Assembly (NCBI GenBank): GCA_017436845.1
Contig: JAFSCJ010000016.1
Coordinates: 248,001 to 312,000, forward strand
DNA length: 64,000 nt
Source: Muribaculaceae bacterium
GTDB taxonomy: Bacteria > Bacteroidota > Bacteroidia > Bacteroidales > Muribaculaceae
Reading direction: 5' to 3'
Program-made: the position numbers and the translations under genes
The notes under the pieces: model-generated
What the model was told of the DNA's origin: nothing
Database searches by the model: none
The model's input: the letters and a program-made list of their open reading frames with translations, nothing else
Part shown: positions 8,831 to 16,376 of the stretch, piece by piece
Numbering within the stretch: position 1 is the stretch's first letter
Layout: every line of letters begins with the position of its first letter

Positions 8831-9512
8831 CTGTTTCGTCGTTAAAACAATTTATATTTTTGTCGTTATTATTTTTGTTGCGGTCTTCTACAAAGTAGGT
8901 TATAAGTTTGGCTATCCCAACGAATAGTGGAATAAGTCCTATCATCGCTGTTTTTATTGAGTCACATACCAAGAATAGACATATCAATCCAAGTCCCCAG
9001 CCTATCCACACAAGTCCTGATTGCAAACGGCTTTTTTTGTCTTCTACATGGAAGAAACTTTCAGGTAGTGTCATGTTCTTTTCTATTGCTTTTTCTGCTA
9101 TGCGATAGCGGATTGTACGCTTGCGATAGATAAAATAACAAATGAAGAAAATAGGTAGTACAAAACATAATAGACCTGTTAATAACCCTCCGATAACTGC
9201 GATTATACTAAGAGCATGTTCCATCATCTCTTCTTCATGGTCATATTTTGCCTCAATAGTTTTACGAGCTTCTTCATTATAAACGACAGCAGTATTGGCA
9301 TCTATATTTTCAAATTTTTCTTTGAGTTTATAGGCTATTTTTTCTACATTTTGCTCAAAGTTTTTGGCTGTATCTAATTCTTCAGCGATTGTTTGGGCAA
9401 TAATCTCCATGCGATTTTCAATCTTGTCGGGATTTTGAGCTTTGACATTACAAGGAATCATTAATACTGACAAAAGAACTGCAATAACAGAAATGTTGAT
9501 TAATCGTTTCAT
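8814..9512 (-). CDS. Membrane protein upstream of ECF sigma (DUF6249-like)
   Basis: A 232-residue protein. ATG 9512 (MKRLINISV) is preferred because it begins a signal peptide (cleavage near VKAQ, residue 25); upstream in-frame codons to 9581 look non-coding. A coiled, charged periplasmic region (about 26-95) leads to a pair of membrane helices (about 98-125), a charged cytoplasmic segment with RKRTIRYRIAEKAIEKN, then two more helices (about 160-200) and a short, asparagine-rich C-terminus. The pattern resembles the DUF6249 family, whose members often sit with ECF sigma factors in Bacteroidetes. It overlaps the sigma start by 17 bp. It may be a sensor or a target of the sigma system. Confidence 0.65.
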   Translation of the reverse strand: MKRLINISVIAVLLSVLMIPCNVKAQNPDKIENRMEIIAQTIAEELDTAKNFEQNVEKIAYKLKEKFENIDANTAVVYNEEARKTIEAKYDHEEEMMEHALSIIAVIGGLLTGLLCFVLPIFFICYFIYRKRTIRYRIAEKAIEKNMTLPESFFHVEDKKSRLQSGLVWIGWGLGLICLFLVCDSIKTAMIGLIPLFVGIAKLITYFVEDRNKNNNDKNINCFNDETDVEQI

Positions 9513-9638
9513 ATTATAAATGTTTAAATTATTAATTCGTTTTTCTCTTTGACGCAACAACTTGCTAAAAGGTTGCACCAAGGTAATAATTTTTTCAAAA
9601 TTAATAATTACGATTAATCAACAATCGTCGATATGGGA

Positions 9639-9845
9639 TTAATCTGCGCGATATTCTATAATGTCGGCAGGTTGGCAATCAAGTGCTTTGCAAATAGCAT
9701 CAAGCGTAGAGAAGCGTATTGCTTTGGCTTTACCGGTTTTGAGGATTGAAAGGTTGGCAATTGTTATTCCTACGCGTTCCGATAGCTCGTTTAATGACAT
9801 TTTGCGACGAGCCATCATAACATCCAAATTAATTATTATAGCCAT
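9639..9845 (-). CDS. Small XRE-family transcriptional regulator
   Basis: A 68-residue protein that is almost entirely a Cro/C1-type helix-turn-helix: MSLNELSERVGITIANLSILKTGKAKAIRFSTLDAICKALDCQPADIIEY. This type (YozG-like) regularly follows a DUF2975 membrane protein, as it does here with an 18-bp gap. A plausible operator set for it is the cluster of TTTATCG boxes at 10380-10604, upstream of the two-gene unit. Autoregulation is inferred. Confidence 0.9.
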   Translation of the reverse strand: MAIIINLDVMMARRKMSLNELSERVGITIANLSILKTGKAKAIRFSTLDAICKALDCQPADIIEYRAD

Positions 9846-9863
9846 AAGGAGTTGTTTTTACGA

Positions 9864-10337
9864 TTAGATGGTGAGATTGTTTTCTGTTGCAACATCGGCA
9901 GCCATTTTATAGAGTATTGCAAACGTGATTGCTATCGTAGGAATCCCTATTAACGTCCCATGAATAGTGATTTCATTAAACCCTTCGTTATAAATCATTT
10001 GTCCAATGTTGCCGGCGCAAAAATCATAGAAAACCCAAATAATTCCCCATGTCAATATATATTTCACATTTGATTTATCAAACAAAATGCCGTTTCTGAT
10101 ACTTTTTAGTTGTTTTATCACAAATATCATCTGAATTGCTACTAACACGATGGCAAAAATGCTGTAACCTGTTATGATTGCAATTTGCCAAGTTTCATAT
10201 CCTTCTCTAAGGGGAAGACCGTCATCCTCGAGAGTGAAAATAGTGCGTCCTATAGTCCAATATAACCAAAAAAGAGAACATAGAGAGACGATAATTGCTA
10301 AAATTAAAATTGGTCGGTAATATTTTTTCGTTTCCAT
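9864..10337 (-). CDS. DUF2975 membrane protein
   Basis: A 157-residue integral membrane protein with four predicted helices (about 10-28, 50-74, 92-112 and 125-147) and short loops. Sequence pattern and the partner XRE regulator just downstream identify it as DUF2975. Family members have no established biochemical role; the pair may form a small sensor/regulator module. The gene starts in a strongly AT-rich region containing repeated TTTATCG boxes, one inverted pair of which flanks a possible -7 element (10439-10446 on the minus strand, TACTTTTG). Confidence 0.8.
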   Translation of the reverse strand: METKKYYRPILILAIIVSLCSLFWLYWTIGRTIFTLEDDGLPLREGYETWQIAIITGYSIFAIVLVAIQMIFVIKQLKSIRNGILFDKSNVKYILTWGIIWVFYDFCAGNIGQMIYNEGFNEITIHGTLIGIPTIAITFAILYKMAADVATENNLTI

Positions 10338-10379
10338 AAAGATAAATTATTAGGTTATACATTTATTAATAGTCCCAAA

Positions 10380-10604
10380 CGATAAACATCAGATTCATGC
10401 GCGCTAATGATGTTTGTTATTTATCGTTTTTCGATAAACAAAAGTATAAATAATTTATCGTAAAATAATAAATATCTCTCGAATTTTAATATTTTTTATC
10501 GTTTATCAATAAAAAGTTTAAATTAGTATGAAATATTTATTCACAAATCCAGCAAATCGTTAAAAACGTGTCTTAACAAAATTATTAATGTATTAAACGA
10601 TAAA
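10380..10604. promoter_or_regulatory. Cluster of six TTTATCG/CGATAAA boxes (candidate operators)
   Basis: The heptamer occurs six times: CGATAAA at 10380-10386, TTTATCG at 10420-10426, CGATAAA at 10432-10438, TTTATCG at 10454-10460 and 10495-10501, CGATAAA at 10598-10604. Two copies form a perfect palindrome with a 5-base centre at 10420-10438. A separate inverted repeat, AAACATCA (10384-10391) and TGATGTTT (10408-10415), lies beside it. The boxes surround a possible minus-strand -7 element for the DUF2975/XRE operon. The density far exceeds chance even in AT-rich DNA, so binding by a regulator, most simply the XRE protein, is likely. Confidence 0.6.
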
Positions 10605-10663
10605 TTTTCAAGTGGTGTCTGATGAATTATATAGTATGAAATGTTTCGTATTATAAATTTGTG

Positions 10664-10671
10664 TATATTTG
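10664..10671 (+). promoter_or_regulatory. Candidate -7 element (TATATTTG) reading into the 10.7-11.0 kb stretch
   Basis: TATATTTG followed by C fits the Bacteroidetes -7 box. The -33 TTG is not perfect at the expected spacing (GTTTC near 10643-10647). If used, transcription would begin near 10678 and cross the hairpin at 10714-10735 and the open frame at 10822-10992 before the gene at 11031. Confidence 0.4.
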
Positions 10672-10713
10672 CAATAAGAAATCAAAAAAGGGTTGCAGAG
10701 GCAGCCATCACTG

Positions 10714-10735
10714 ATTTCAACTTATATGTTGAAAT
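10714..10735 (+). other. RNA hairpin in unexplained intergenic stretch
   Basis: ATTTCAAC (10714-10721), loop TTATAT, GTTGAAAT (10728-10735): a perfect 8-bp stem about 36 bases after the predicted transcription start. No T-tract follows, so it is not a simple terminator; a leader or small-RNA structure is possible. Confidence 0.4.
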
Positions 10736-10821
10736 GATGGAGTAATCCATCGAAAAAAGGTGTTATTGAAATTTTATCTTCTGTATTCAAACTTGGCCGT
10801 CTGAAATTCCGTGAAGATAAT

Positions 10822-10992
10822 ATGACGATGACACCTGCATCGGTAGCTATACCCATGCCCGAGAAGGGTGCTGTATATGCTTTATCGGTGTGGGGCTGTC
10901 GTCTTATCCACGGAATAGGTATGCCAAGACCTGAATACAGGATAGGACAGAGATACAATCCTCACACCTTTTTTATACCCAAATGTAATTAG
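10822..10992 (+). CDS. Possible 56-residue ORF or gene remnant
   Basis: ATG 10822 opens a 56-codon frame (MTMTPASVAIPMPEKG...), and the same frame is open upstream to a TGA at 10735-10737, so about 85 codons lack a stop. Codon choice looks like coding DNA of this genome, and the stretch is clearly richer in GC than the sequence on either side. No start codon is available in the upstream part, which suggests either a truncated remnant of a larger gene or a non-coding RNA that happens to be open. I recognise no family. Reported with low confidence. Confidence 0.25.
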   Translation: MTMTPASVAIPMPEKGAVYALSVWGCRLIHGIGMPRPEYRIGQRYNPHTFFIPKCN

Positions 10993-11030
10993 TTTCCCCG
11001 GGGATTGAGAAGCACAAAAAACTTAAACCA

Positions 11031-12173
11031 ATGAAAAAAATTTTATTACTATTATTATCATTTGTAATTGCTTCAGGAGTGAAAATTTTCGCTGATGATC
11101 TTATTATTTTACGAAATGGAGATATTATTAATGGTGTTGTTGTAGAGGTGTTAACTAATGAAATTAAGTATAGAAAATCTTCGAATCTTGAAGGTCCTTT
11201 ATATTCAATGAGTAAAGAGGATGTGCTTTCAATAAAGTATGCAAATGGAGATATCGATAAATTTGAGTCGACAAAAATAGAATCTAATGTGCAACAATCT
11301 AAAAATGGACCAATTAAAGCGAAACCGGCATCGGATAATGATGATAAAAAGACAATGTATTCCAATTTGCCAAGACTAAATTTAAAGAAATCAAATAAGA
11401 AATCAAAAGATTTCTTTCCTATAATGTCATTTACAGATTCGTCTATTATTTCAACAAATGAGTTAAGCGTAATTATAAATCCAGAGGCTGTTGAATATTA
11501 TGATGGTGGGTGGAAAGTGAAAATAGGCTATACAATATTATTAGTAAATAAAACCGATAATCCAATTTACATTGATAGAGCAAGTTGTTTTAGGCGATTT
11601 AATAATGCTGAAACAAAATCGTACTTTGATAATAAACAAACAACGGTCTCTCATGGAAATAGCGTTGGTGGAGGTATTGGTCTTAGTATAGGAGTAATTG
11701 GTGTAGGGTTAGGAAATTCTTCATCTTCTTCGCATTCAGAAAGTTATTCTGTGGATCGTTTTCTTGCAATTGGACCACGTTCGAGAGCAAATCTTATTGA
11801 TTATAAGTATATACGTTTGTCTGAAACTAAAGCTAAATTCAAAACGGTTTCAGATATTGAATACTGGGGATTTGATTTAAATTCGGAATCAGATATTAAT
11901 CAAGGAGAGGTAAAAACTTATTCAGAACAAAATACACCATATAGTAATAGATATTATATTACATATTCAACTGACCAAGAATTTAAAAATTGTTACACTA
12001 TAGAATTTGAATTATATGCAAAATATATAGTTGGAGCTAAGATGAAACAAAGTAAGTGGTCTCAACTTAATCCTACAAATAATATTGTTAAAGAGTTTCA
12101 AAAAATTCTACCTGATTTTTGGACAAATAGTATGAATATTATAGGATTACCTGGACAATTTAATAATAAGTAG
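11031..12173 (+). CDS. Secreted protein of unknown function, AT-rich
   Basis: A 380-residue protein with a signal peptide (1-21). Residues 22-75 (LIILRNGDIINGVVVEVLTNEIKYRK...GPLYSMSKEDVLSIKYANGD) match a small beta-rich module that recurs at the N-terminus of many Bacteroidetes exported proteins. A lysine/serine-rich linker follows, then a domain of about 240 residues with a striking glycine/serine stretch near residues 208-238 (VGGGIGLSIGVIGVGLG then SSSSSHSES). Base composition and codon use are more AT-rich than in neighbouring genes, which could mean recent acquisition. It stands alone between the 10.3-11.0 kb gap and a strong terminator. Function unknown. Confidence 0.75.
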   Translation: MKKILLLLLSFVIASGVKIFADDLIILRNGDIINGVVVEVLTNEIKYRKSSNLEGPLYSMSKEDVLSIKYANGDIDKFESTKIESNVQQSKNGPIKAKPASDNDDKKTMYSNLPRLNLKKSNKKSKDFFPIMSFTDSSIISTNELSVIINPEAVEYYDGGWKVKIGYTILLVNKTDNPIYIDRASCFRRFNNAETKSYFDNKQTTVSHGNSVGGGIGLSIGVIGVGLGNSSSSSHSESYSVDRFLAIGPRSRANLIDYKYIRLSETKAKFKTVSDIEYWGFDLNSESDINQGEVKTYSEQNTPYSNRYYITYSTDQEFKNCYTIEFELYAKYIVGAKMKQSKWSQLNPTNNIVKEFQKILPDFWTNSMNIIGLPGQFNNK

Positions 12174-12222
12174 ATATATGTATCCTTAAATTTATTTGAT
12201 TGTAGTCAATCATTATATAATG

Positions 12223-12256
12223 AGAAAACGCTGGTGGATTTCCACCAGCGTTTTCT
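12223..12256. terminator. Bidirectional terminator
   Basis: Perfect 16-bp arms, AGAAAACGCTGGTGGA at 12223-12238 and TCCACCAGCGTTTTCT at 12241-12256, with a 2-base centre. It sits between the convergent 380-residue gene and mutB and serves both. Confidence 0.92.
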
Positions 12257-12277
12257 TAGTATGGAATTTAGATTGTT

Positions 12278-14410
12278 TTATTCTTCCATGAGGATTTCAA
12301 GCATCTTGATTGCAGCAACAGGGATGCGAGTACCAGGACCGAAGATTGCAGCGACACCTGCTTTGTATAGGAAGTCGTAGTCTTGTGCCGGGATAACACC
12401 ACCTGCAACAACTAAGATGTCTTCGCGACCAAGTTTCTTCAATTCTTCAATTACTTGAGGAACGAGAGTCTTGTGTCCGGCAGCAAGTGAAGATACACCG
12501 AGAACGTGTACGTCATTTTCTACTGCTTGACGAGCTGCTTCAGCAGGAGTTTGGAACAATGGTCCCATATCTACGTCAAATCCGCAGTCGGCATAACCGG
12601 TTGCAACAACTTTTGCACCACGGTCGTGTCCGTCTTGTCCCATCTTCGCAATCATAACACGTGGTTGACGACCCTCTTTCTTAGCAAACTCCTCACACAT
12701 TTGTTGTGCTTTAACGAAGTCAGGATCTTGCTTAGTTTCACTTGAATACACGCCTGAAATAGTTCTAATTACTGCTTTATAACGACCTACGACAGCTTCG
12801 CAAGCGTCTGAAATTTCACCAAGAGTAGCACGGAGACCGGCAGCTTTAACAGCGAGGTCAAGAAGGTTACCTTCTTTAGTGCGAACACATTCTGTAATCG
12901 CTTCAAGAGCTGCTTTAACTGCTGCTTCGTCACGTTCAGCTTTAACTGCATCAAGACGAGCGATTTGGTCTTTGCGCACTTCTGTATTGTCGATTTCAAG
13001 GATATCGATTGGATCTTCGTGTTCAAGACGATATTTGTTGATACCAACGATAGTTTGACGACCAGAGTCAATGCGAGCTTGAGTGCGAGCAGCTGCTTCT
13101 TCGATGCGAAGTTTTGGAAGACCACTTTCGATAGCTTTTGCCATGCCACCAAGTTTTTCGATTTCTTGGATGTGTTCCCAAGCGCGGTGAGCGATTTCGT
13201 TAGTCAAAGATTCTACATAGTAAGAACCAGCCCATGGGTCGATTTCTTTAGTAATGTAGGTTTCTTCTTGGATATAAATTTGAGTATTACGAGCAATGCG
13301 CGCAGAGAAATCAGTTGGAAGTGCGATTGCTTCGTCAAGAGCGTTGGTGTGAAGAGATTGAGTGTGCCCAAGAGCTGCTCCCATCGCTTCAATACATGTA
13401 CGACCAACGTTGTTGAAAGGATCTTGCTCAGTAAGAGACCAACCAGATGTTTGAGAGTGTGTACGCAAAGCAAGTGATTTTGGGTTTTTAGGATTGAATT
13501 GTTTAACAATCTTAGCCCAAAGCATACGAGCAGCACGCATCTTAGCAACTTCCATGAAGAAGTTCATCCCGATTGCCCAGAAGAATGACAAGCGAGGAGC
13601 AAATGCATCGATATCCATACCTGCGTTAACTCCGGCACGAAGGTATTCAAGACCATCGGCAAGAGTGTAAGCCAACTCAATGTCGCAAGTTGCACCTGCT
13701 TCTTGCATGTGGTAACCTGAGATAGAGATAGAGTTGAACTTAGGCATGTTTTGTGAAGTGTATTCAAAGATGTCAGCGATAATGCGCATAGAGAATTCAG
13801 GTGGATAGATGTATGTATTACGCACCATGAATTCTTTAAGGATGTCGTTTTGGATAGTACCTGCCATTTCTTCAAGTTTAGCGCCTTGTTCAAGACCGGC
13901 GTTGATGTAGAATGCAAGTACAGGAAGAACGGCACCGTTCATTGTCATTGATACTGACATTTTGTTCAAGGGGATACCATCAAACAATACTTTCATGTCG
14001 TCAAGTGAGCAGATAGATACACCTGCTTTACCAACATCACCAACAACGCGTTCGTGGTCAGCATCATAACCTCGGTGTGTAGCAAGGTCAAATGCTACAG
14101 AAAGCCCTTTTTGCCCTGAAGCAAGGTTACGACGATAGAAAGCATTTGATTCGGCAGCAGTAGAGAAGCCTGCGTATTGGCGGATTGTCCAAGGACGCAT
14201 AGCATACATACCGCTATATGGTCCACGAAGGAATGGAGGAAGACCGGCAACATAGTTTAGGTGTTCAAGCCCTTCGAGGTCATCTTTTGTATAGATGGGC
14301 TTTACTGGGATAAGTTCCGGAGTAAGCCATTCTTCGCCTTGTGCGATAGGAGCATGTTGAGCTCCAAATGCATCGGCTGTAATATTTATTGTTTTAAAAT
14401 CAGGTCTCAT
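12278..14410 (-). CDS. mutB: Methylmalonyl-CoA mutase large (catalytic) subunit
   Basis: A 710-residue adenosylcobalamin enzyme that interconverts succinyl-CoA and (R)-methylmalonyl-CoA, the key step of the succinate-to-propionate route in Bacteroidales. The substrate TIM barrel carries [14 protein letters not shown] and [11 protein letters not shown]; the C-terminal cobalamin domain has the DGHDRG motif with cobalt-ligating His595 and the later GVSSLAAGH segment. Length is normal. It starts 9 bp after the mutA stop and ends at a strong bidirectional terminator. Codon use looks optimised for high expression. Several long open frames on other strands inside this gene are codon-bias shadows. 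Confidence 0.98.
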   Translation of the reverse strand: MRPDFKTINITADAFGAQHAPIAQGEEWLTPELIPVKPIYTKDDLEGLEHLNYVAGLPPFLRGPYSGMYAMRPWTIRQYAGFSTAAESNAFYRRNLASGQKGLSVAFDLATHRGYDADHERVVGDVGKAGVSICSLDDMKVLFDGIPLNKMSVSMTMNGAVLPVLAFYINAGLEQGAKLEEMAGTIQNDILKEFMVRNTYIYPPEFSMRIIADIFEYTSQNMPKFNSISISGYHMQEAGATCDIELAYTLADGLEYLRAGVNAGMDIDAFAPRLSFFWAIGMNFFMEVAKMRAARMLWAKIVKQFNPKNPKSLALRTHSQTSGWSLTEQDPFNNVGRTCIEAMGAALGHTQSLHTNALDEAIALPTDFSARIARNTQIYIQEETYITKEIDPWAGSYYVESLTNEIAHRAWEHIQEIEKLGGMAKAIESGLPKLRIEEAAARTQARIDSGRQTIVGINKYRLEHEDPIDILEIDNTEVRKDQIARLDAVKAERDEAAVKAALEAITECVRTKEGNLLDLAVKAAGLRATLGEISDACEAVVGRYKAVIRTISGVYSSETKQDPDFVKAQQMCEEFAKKEGRQPRVMIAKMGQDGHDRGAKVVATGYADCGFDVDMGPLFQTPAEAARQAVENDVHVLGVSSLAAGHKTLVPQVIEELKKLGREDILVVAGGVIPAQDYDFLYKAGVAAIFGPGTRIPVAAIKMLEILMEE

Positions 14411-14419
14411 TGTTGTGGA

Positions 14420-16255
14420 TTATTTAAGAAGTTTGGCATTAAATGCTTGAAGAGTTTCAAGCACGTTGCTACGAACATGAATAAAGTTAGTGATACCCTG
14501 AGCTTGTAATTCTTCGGTGCAAGCAGGTGCGCCTGCAACAACAAATTCAGCACGGCCGTTAAGAGCCTTGAATGCTTCAGGTGCGAGAGTTGCATATTCA
14601 TCGTCGCTTGAACAGATGACAACGATGTCAGCTTGTTTTTCGATAGCGGCGTTAATGCCTTCTTCTACAGTGTTAAATCCGAGGTTGTCAATGATTTCAT
14701 ATCCTGCACATCCAAAGAAGTTAGAAGAGAATTGAGAACGAGCAAGACGCATTGCAAGGTTTCCAATTGTCAACATGAATACTTTAGGACGGTTAGCTGC
14801 AGCTTCTGTTGCAAGGCGCAATTCTTCAAAGTCGCTTCCTTGGCGTTTTGTTGACAATCCTTTGCCTTCAGCTTTTTCGCCACAACAGCATTTGCATTCG
14901 CCTTTGACAATCTTGTCGGCAGCCATTTCTCCAAAGTTAGGATATTGGTTTGTCCCAAGAAGGATTTCTTTGCGTTTAGCGATGTCGCCATGACGTTTTT
15001 CTGATGATGCGTTAACAGCATCTTGGATAGCGCCATTATTAACATTAGCGTTAAAACCACCTTTTTCTTCTACATCAAGGAATAGTTTCCAAGCTTCTTG
15101 AGCGATTGATGCAGTAAGTGTTTCAACATAGTAAGAACCACCGGCAGGGTCAACAACTTTGTCAAGATGACTTTCTTCTTTAAGAAGGAATTGTTGATTG
15201 CGGGCGATGCGTTCAGAAAATGTATCTGGAGTCTTATATGTAGCATCAAAAGGAGTAACTGTAATAGAGTCAACGCCTGCAAGTGCAGCTGACATAGCTT
15301 CGGTTTGGCTACGGAGTAGGTTTACATGAGCGTCAAAGATAGTCATGTTGAATGTAGATGTAACAGCATTAGCCATCATCTTGCAAGAACATTTGCATGC
15401 TGGTTTGTATTGCTCAACGATTTGAGCCCACAACATGCGAGCAGCACGGAATTTTGCAAGTTCCATGAAATAGTTAGATGAGATACCCATGTTGAATTTG
15501 ATGCGTTTAGCAACTTCATCAACAGCAACGCCAGCTTCTGTGAGCATTGTGAGCCATTCAGCACCCCATGCAAGAGCATATCCGAGTTCTTGGAATATGT
15601 ATGAACCGGCATTGTTGAACATTACTGAATTAACAGCAAATAGACGCAATCCTGGAACATCTTTAGCGATTTCCATTAGTTGAATAGCATCTTTAGCGAT
15701 ATCACCGGGATATTCGATGCCATGTTTCAATGCTTTTTTCCAAGGGTTGAAATCAATAGAACCTTTGAAGGATGCTTCAGCTCCGGCAGCTTTTACAGCG
15801 GCAACAAGAGCAGTTGTGACTTCAGAGACATGTTTGATACATGAGCAAATGTTGATTTCGATTTTAGTAAGGTCGATGTCTTTAAGAAGAATAGCTACAT
15901 CGTTGGCATTTTTAACTTTAAAACCAAGAGATGTTACACCTTTACCGATAACTTCGATGGCTTTAGCATTTGCTTCAACGGGAGTTTCTGCAATGATTTC
16001 TTGACGAGTTAACCAGTCGTTTTCTGTGCGAGTACCGCGAATGTAGGGGTATTCTCCGGGAAGAGAATCAGTTGTTTTGAGGTCTTCAATATCTTCAGCG
16101 CGATACATTGGCTGAACATTGAACCCTTCGTTTGTTCTCCACACCAATTTCTTTTCAAAGGGTACGCCTTTTAAGTCAGCGTCAACCTTGGCTTTCCACT
16201 CTTCAGTAGAGACAGCAGGAAATTGATCGAACAGTTTTTCTTTCTTTTCTGCCAT
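14420..16255 (-). CDS. mutA: Methylmalonyl-CoA mutase small subunit
   Basis: A 611-residue non-catalytic partner of MutB with the same fold, stabilising the heterodimer. The cobalamin-like C-terminal domain lacks the DxHxxG motif, as expected for the small subunit. Two unusual cysteine clusters are present: Cys287, Cys289 and Cys291 (CKCSCK), and Cys454 and Cys456-458 (CKCCCG) in the linker before the C-terminal domain. They could bind a metal or be a lineage feature. It has an ideal promoter at 16335-16364 and is co-transcribed with mutB. Confidence 0.95.
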   Translation of the reverse strand: MAEKKEKLFDQFPAVSTEEWKAKVDADLKGVPFEKKLVWRTNEGFNVQPMYRAEDIEDLKTTDSLPGEYPYIRGTRTENDWLTRQEIIAETPVEANAKAIEVIGKGVTSLGFKVKNANDVAILLKDIDLTKIEINICSCIKHVSEVTTALVAAVKAAGAEASFKGSIDFNPWKKALKHGIEYPGDIAKDAIQLMEIAKDVPGLRLFAVNSVMFNNAGSYIFQELGYALAWGAEWLTMLTEAGVAVDEVAKRIKFNMGISSNYFMELAKFRAARMLWAQIVEQYKPACKCSCKMMANAVTSTFNMTIFDAHVNLLRSQTEAMSAALAGVDSITVTPFDATYKTPDTFSERIARNQQFLLKEESHLDKVVDPAGGSYYVETLTASIAQEAWKLFLDVEEKGGFNANVNNGAIQDAVNASSEKRHGDIAKRKEILLGTNQYPNFGEMAADKIVKGECKCCCGEKAEGKGLSTKRQGSDFEELRLATEAAANRPKVFMLTIGNLAMRLARSQFSSNFFGCAGYEIIDNLGFNTVEEGINAAIEKQADIVVICSSDDEYATLAPEAFKALNGRAEFVVAGAPACTEELQAQGITNFIHVRSNVLETLQAFNAKLLK

Positions 16256-16303
16256 GATTGGGTATTAAATTATAGTTTAGAAATAAAATTTTTATGGTTA
16301 TAG

Positions 16304-16319
16304 CCCTCTGTTGAGAGGG
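16304..16319 (-). terminator. Short hairpin between the LTA-synthase-like gene and mutA
   Basis: CCCTCT (16304-16309), loop GTTG, AGAGGG (16314-16319). It lies downstream of the phosphotransferase stop at 16377 and in the mutA leader. No strong T-tract follows on either strand, so it may instead be a leader structure of mutA mRNA. Confidence 0.35.
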
Positions 16320-16334
16320 TTAGGTTAATCCTCA

Positions 16335-16364
16335 CAAATGTAGTAATATTTTATATTATGGCAA
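16335..16364 (-). promoter_or_regulatory. Bacteroidetes-type promoter for mutA-mutB
   Basis: On the minus strand: TTG (complement of 16362-16364), 19-base spacer, TACATTTG (complement of 16335-16342). Start of transcription is expected near 16328, giving a leader of about 70 bases that contains the hairpin at 16304-16319. Confidence 0.7.
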
Positions 16365-16376
16365 AAGAAAAAACGG

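Noticed and set aside
10726..10992. Extended frame ATG 10726, TTG, AAA, TGA, TGG... suggesting UGA recoding
   Set aside because: No selenocysteine element or family match; reading through a TGA three codons after a chance ATG is not supported.
12787..13935. Several long open frames on both strands inside mutB (for example 12787-13152, 12965-13477, 13564-13935)
   Set aside because: They are shadows of a gene with strong codon bias; mutB is intact and recognised over its whole length, and the translations have no domain character.
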